Below are positions 22,925 through 25,372 of a stretch of DNA of 25,372 nucleotides, piece after piece. The stretch's first letter is position 1. Every line of letters starts with the position of its first letter. This DNA is from Methylophaga sp. (GTDB lineage Bacteria; Pseudomonadota; Gammaproteobacteria; Nitrosococcales; Methylophagaceae), in the NCBI RefSeq assembly GCF_030651745.1, contig NZ_JAUSCC010000071.1, positions 1-25,372 on the forward strand, in the 5' to 3' direction. The notes below the pieces were generated by a model that worked only from the letters and a program-made list of their open reading frames with translations, did no database searches and was not told where the DNA came from. Both the position numbers and the translations under genes were made by a program.

Positions 22925-23793
22925 TATTCTGTTTCGCTTTCGCTATCAGTTGTTTCGGGTAAGATCACCATACGTAACAGATGTACGCGCCGTTTATCTG
23001 CACGCAACACGGTAAATTCCAGCTGACCGATGGTGACCTGCTCACCGCGGCCAGGCAAATGTCCAAATTGATTCACCACATGACCACCAACGGTATCAAA
23101 ATCATCATCACTCCATTCAGTATCGAAGTACTCGTTAAAGTCTTCCACTGGCGTTAATGCTTTGATGGTGAAGGTATGTTCATCACGCTGCAGAATCGGT
23201 GCATCATCATCCACATCGTGCTCATCTTCAATTTCACCAACGATCTGTTCCAATACGTTTTCGATGGTGATCATGCCCGCCACACCGCCATATTCATCGA
23301 CAACGATTGCCATATGATTACGACGGGCACGAAATTCACGTAATAAAACGTTTAACCGCTTACTTTCAGGGATAAATACTGCCGGGCGTAATAATTCGCG
23401 CAGATCAAAATTGAATTCTCCAGAACTGACAACGGCTGACAGCAGATCTTTGGCCAGTAAAATACCAATAACATCATCACGATCATCATCAATCACCGGA
23501 AAACGTGAGTGTGCTGTTTCGGTGACTAATTTAAGGGTTTCTTCAGGTGGCGCATCTCTGGAAACCATCACCACCTGGGAACGCGGGATCATGATGTCGC
23601 GGGCCTGCATTTGCGAGACGCTTAAAGCGCCTTCAACAATCGACAATGCTTCAGCATCCAGAATATGCCGCTCGGAAGCATTGCGTAATAATTCAATCAG
23701 CTGTTCCTGATCTTTTGGCTCCAGAAACAGATTACTTAATCGTCTCATCCAGGAAATTGGACTGTCTGAGCGACTCGGTCGTCCCTCACTCAT
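22924..23793 (-). CDS. corC: CBS-domain protein CorC/YbeX
   Basis: A 289-residue cytoplasmic protein, close to E. coli CorC/YbeX (292). A short basic N-terminus precedes two CBS domains (about 62-190: [74 protein letters not shown]) and a C-terminal CorC_HlyC FAD-like domain ([39 protein letters not shown]). It has been linked to magnesium/cobalt efflux, and ybeX in E. coli to ribosome metabolism; the molecular function remains debated. It lacks the DUF21 membrane domain of larger relatives. It sits between ybeY (ATGA overlap) and lnt (TAATG overlap) in the conserved operon. Confidence 0.95.
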   Translation of the reverse strand: MSEGRPSRSDSPISWMRRLSNLFLEPKDQEQLIELLRNASERHILDAEALSIVEGALSVSQMQARDIMIPRSQVVMVSRDAPPEETLKLVTETAHSRFPVIDDDRDDVIGILLAKDLLSAVVSSGEFNFDLRELLRPAVFIPESKRLNVLLREFRARRNHMAIVVDEYGGVAGMITIENVLEQIVGEIEDEHDVDDDAPILQRDEHTFTIKALTPVEDFNEYFDTEWSDDDFDTVGGHVVNQFGHLPGRGEQVTIGQLEFTVLRADKRRVHLLRMVILPETTDSESETE

Positions 23794-24254
23794 GATGTAA
23801 CCCTCTGCTCTATATAAGGATTGTTAATCTCAAGCTTTTGTAAAATGCTGATTTCCAACGCTTCCATTAATTCAGCTTCATCGTCTTCGATATGATCATA
23901 GCCGAGTAAATGTAAGCAGCCATGCACAATCAAATGTGCCCAATGATCGTTAATGGCTTTATTCTGCTCGCTGGCTTCACGCTCCACCACCGGCACACAC
24001 AACACCAAATCACCTAACAACATAGGTTCTAAAGGCACCGGTGACTCAAAGGGGAAGGATAAAACATTGGTGGGATAATTTTTGCCGCGATAATCGTTAT
24101 TCAATTCGGCACTTTCGGCTTCATCCACCAAGCGAATACTTAATTCACAGTCTTCGTTGACTTCGGCCAGCGCAGCACTGGCCCAGAGTTGAAATTGTTG
24201 TTCTGATGGAACATCTGCATCAGTGGCCTGCTGCAAATCAATAATCACGTTCAC
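23790..24254 (-). CDS. ybeY: Endoribonuclease/rRNA maturation factor YbeY
   Basis: A 154-residue single-domain metal-dependent RNase needed for 16S rRNA 3'-end maturation and ribosome quality control. The zinc motif [11 protein letters not shown] is intact (His111, His115, His121), and the conserved [18 protein letters not shown] segment carries the conserved arginine (Arg56) of the RNA-binding cleft. The start is GTG (24252-24254), overlapping the phoH stop as GTGA. The gene ends overlapping the corC start. Confidence 0.96.
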   Translation of the reverse strand: MNVIIDLQQATDADVPSEQQFQLWASAALAEVNEDCELSIRLVDEAESAELNNDYRGKNYPTNVLSFPFESPVPLEPMLLGDLVLCVPVVEREASEQNKAINDHWAHLIVHGCLHLLGYDHIEDDEAELMEALEISILQKLEINNPYIEQRVTS

Positions 24255-25225
24255 GACTTTCGTTCAGCCTTTTCATAAGCCAAGATAACTTTCTGCACCA
24301 ACGAATGACGGACTACGTCTTTTGCCTGGAAGAAGGTAAAACCAATACCTTCAACATCTTTTAACACTTCAATGGCATGACGCAAACCCGAACGGGCTGA
24401 GCTCGGTAAATCCACCTGAGTAATGTCACCAGTGATAACCGCTGTGGAGTTATACCCCAGTCGGGTCAGGAACATTTTCATTTGCTCAACTGTGGTGTTC
24501 TGCGCTTCATCGAGAATAATAAATGATTCATTCAGCGTTCGACCACGCATATACGCCAGTGGCGCCACTTCAATAACATTGCGCTCGATCAGCTTGGCGA
24601 CTTTTTCAAACCCCAGCATTTCATAGAGAGCATCAAACAGCGGCCGTAAATACGGATCAACCTTCTGTGCTAAATCACCGGGCAGGAAACCCAGTCGTTC
24701 ACCAGCTTCAACAGCCGGTCTGACAAGTACAATCCGTCTGGCAAAATCACGTTCCAGTGCTTCAACTGCACAGGCAACAGCCAGATAGGTTTTACCGGTA
24801 CCGGCTGGTCCCACACCAAAATTGATGTCATGGGTCATCACCCGACGCAAATACGCCTGTTGATTTTCACCACGCGCTTTTATCAGACCGCGCTTGGTTT
24901 TGATAGTGACTTCTTTTTCTTCTTCAAAACCGGTGGTATCGGTGCCGCCTGACTCACGAATGGCCAAATGAACTTGTTCGGGTTCTAAAACCGATTGGGC
25001 GGTATCAGCATATAGCGCATGAATCACATCCTGCACTTCAGCGAGGATATCCGGCTTACCAATGATCTGAAACTTGCCGCCACGATTATTGATTTCAACT
25101 CCAAATCCACGTTCCATCATCCGGATATGTTCATCCAGGTGACCGCAAAGGTTGGCTAAACGGGGGTTGTCCGCAGGACTTAATTCAAAGCTTATCGTGT
25201 CAACTGTTACAGTTGGAGTGACCAC
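24251..25225 (-). CDS. ybeZ: PhoH-family P-loop ATPase (YbeZ)
   Basis: A 324-residue cytoplasmic PhoH-like NTPase that partners YbeY in RNA metabolism. An N-terminal KH-like region (about 10-95) is followed by the ATPase domain with Walker [12 protein letters not shown] (139-149), [39 protein letters not shown] (Walker B) and [10 protein letters not shown]. The start is GTG (25223-25225) with GGA nine bases upstream. The sequence from [18 protein letters not shown] matches the usual family N-terminus. It is located 21 bases after miaB, as in the E. coli miaB-ybeZYX-lnt operon. Confidence 0.96.
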   Translation of the reverse strand: MVTPTVTVDTISFELSPADNPRLANLCGHLDEHIRMMERGFGVEINNRGGKFQIIGKPDILAEVQDVIHALYADTAQSVLEPEQVHLAIRESGGTDTTGFEEEKEVTIKTKRGLIKARGENQQAYLRRVMTHDINFGVGPAGTGKTYLAVACAVEALERDFARRIVLVRPAVEAGERLGFLPGDLAQKVDPYLRPLFDALYEMLGFEKVAKLIERNVIEVAPLAYMRGRTLNESFIILDEAQNTTVEQMKMFLTRLGYNSTAVITGDITQVDLPSSARSGLRHAIEVLKDVEGIGFTFFQAKDVVRHSLVQKVILAYEKAERKS

Positions 25226-25246
25226 AAATTTGATTCCAAAAAGGAG

Positions 25247-25372
25247 TTAGAGGATAACGCTATCAGCAAGAAGTTCTCCTCGCAAGGAATTGGTGTGTGC
25301 CTCAGTAATTCGCACATCGACATACTTGCCCACCAGCGCCATATCACCGGGGAAATTCACCACCCGATTATT
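25247..25372 (-). CDS. miaB: tRNA-2-methylthio-N6-dimethylallyladenosine synthase MiaB, C-terminal fragment
   Basis: Only the last 41 codons are inside the window; the frame is open through base 25372 and stops with TAA at 25247-25249. The peptide [20 protein letters not shown] followed by [15 protein letters not shown] matches the C-terminal TRAM domain of MiaB (compare E. coli ENNRVVNFEG...IGKFVDVEITDVYPNSLRG). MiaB is the radical-SAM enzyme that adds the 2-methylthio group to i6A37 in tRNA. It heads the conserved miaB-phoH-ybeY-corC-lnt operon here. Confidence 0.93.
   Translation of the reverse strand, partial: NNRVVNFPGDMALVGKYVDVRITEAHTNSLRGELLADSVIL

Noticed and set aside
1..25372. Mobile elements, CRISPR arrays, prophage or defence systems
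   Set aside because: No transposase, integrase, phased repeats or phage genes are seen; nearly all sequence is explained by recognised metabolic, envelope and RNA-processing genes.

Overview
The window looks like the chromosome of a methylotrophic gammaproteobacterium, most likely Methylophaga or a close relative. This is an inference from gene content, not a database match. The left end carries formaldehyde-activating enzyme (fae) and genes for the tetrahydromethanopterin/methanofuran-type C1 cofactors. The rest is gammaproteobacterial core synteny (pilMNOPQ-aroKB-damX, miaB-phoH-ybeY-corC-lnt). Base composition appears moderate and even, and I see no IS element, prophage, CRISPR array, tRNA or rRNA.

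Region 1 (1-6394), C1 cofactor block. The 3' end of fae finishes at a UUCG-loop terminator. A convergent HisA-like TIM-barrel gene of unknown function follows. Divergent from it is a tight five-gene operon: mfnD-like ATP-grasp ligase, mfnF-like ASKHA protein, pabB, mfnE-like small-molecule kinase and mfnA-like PLP decarboxylase. Together these can make tyramine, add glutamate, activate the aminomethylfuran phosphate and join the parts into a methanofuran/methylofuran-type formyl carrier. pabB supplies 4-aminobenzoate for tetrahydromethanopterin and folate. The mfnA-like gene matters because it predicts whether the carrier contains tyramine or tyrosine.

Region 2 (6369-14678, minus strand): pilM-pilN-pilO-pilP-pilQ, encoding the type IV pilus alignment complex and secretin, then a terminator-like hairpin, then aroK-aroB-damX (shikimate pathway and a SPOR-domain division protein). 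A 188-base divergent region (14679-14866) with recognisable promoters on both strands separates pilM from the PBP1A gene.

Region 3 (14867-19378): PBP1A (+), a 286-base convergent intergenic stretch with short repeats and hairpins, an M48-family lipoprotein protease (-) and rpmE (ribosomal protein bL31, -). rpmE has a good sigma70 promoter and a leader able to form two mutually exclusive hairpins. A terminator-like stem-loop lies inside the signal-peptide codons of the protease gene.

Region 4 (19379-25372, minus strand): the conserved miaB-phoH-ybeY-corC-lnt operon (tRNA modification, RNA/ribosome maintenance, apolipoprotein N-acylation), extended by trkH (potassium uptake) and a small SAM methyltransferase. 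Coding regions overlap or nearly touch throughout.

No clearly new multi-gene system is visible. The points most worth a second look are the HisA-like orphan, the decarboxylase and its meaning for cofactor structure, the rpmE leader, and the hairpin inside the protease signal sequence.
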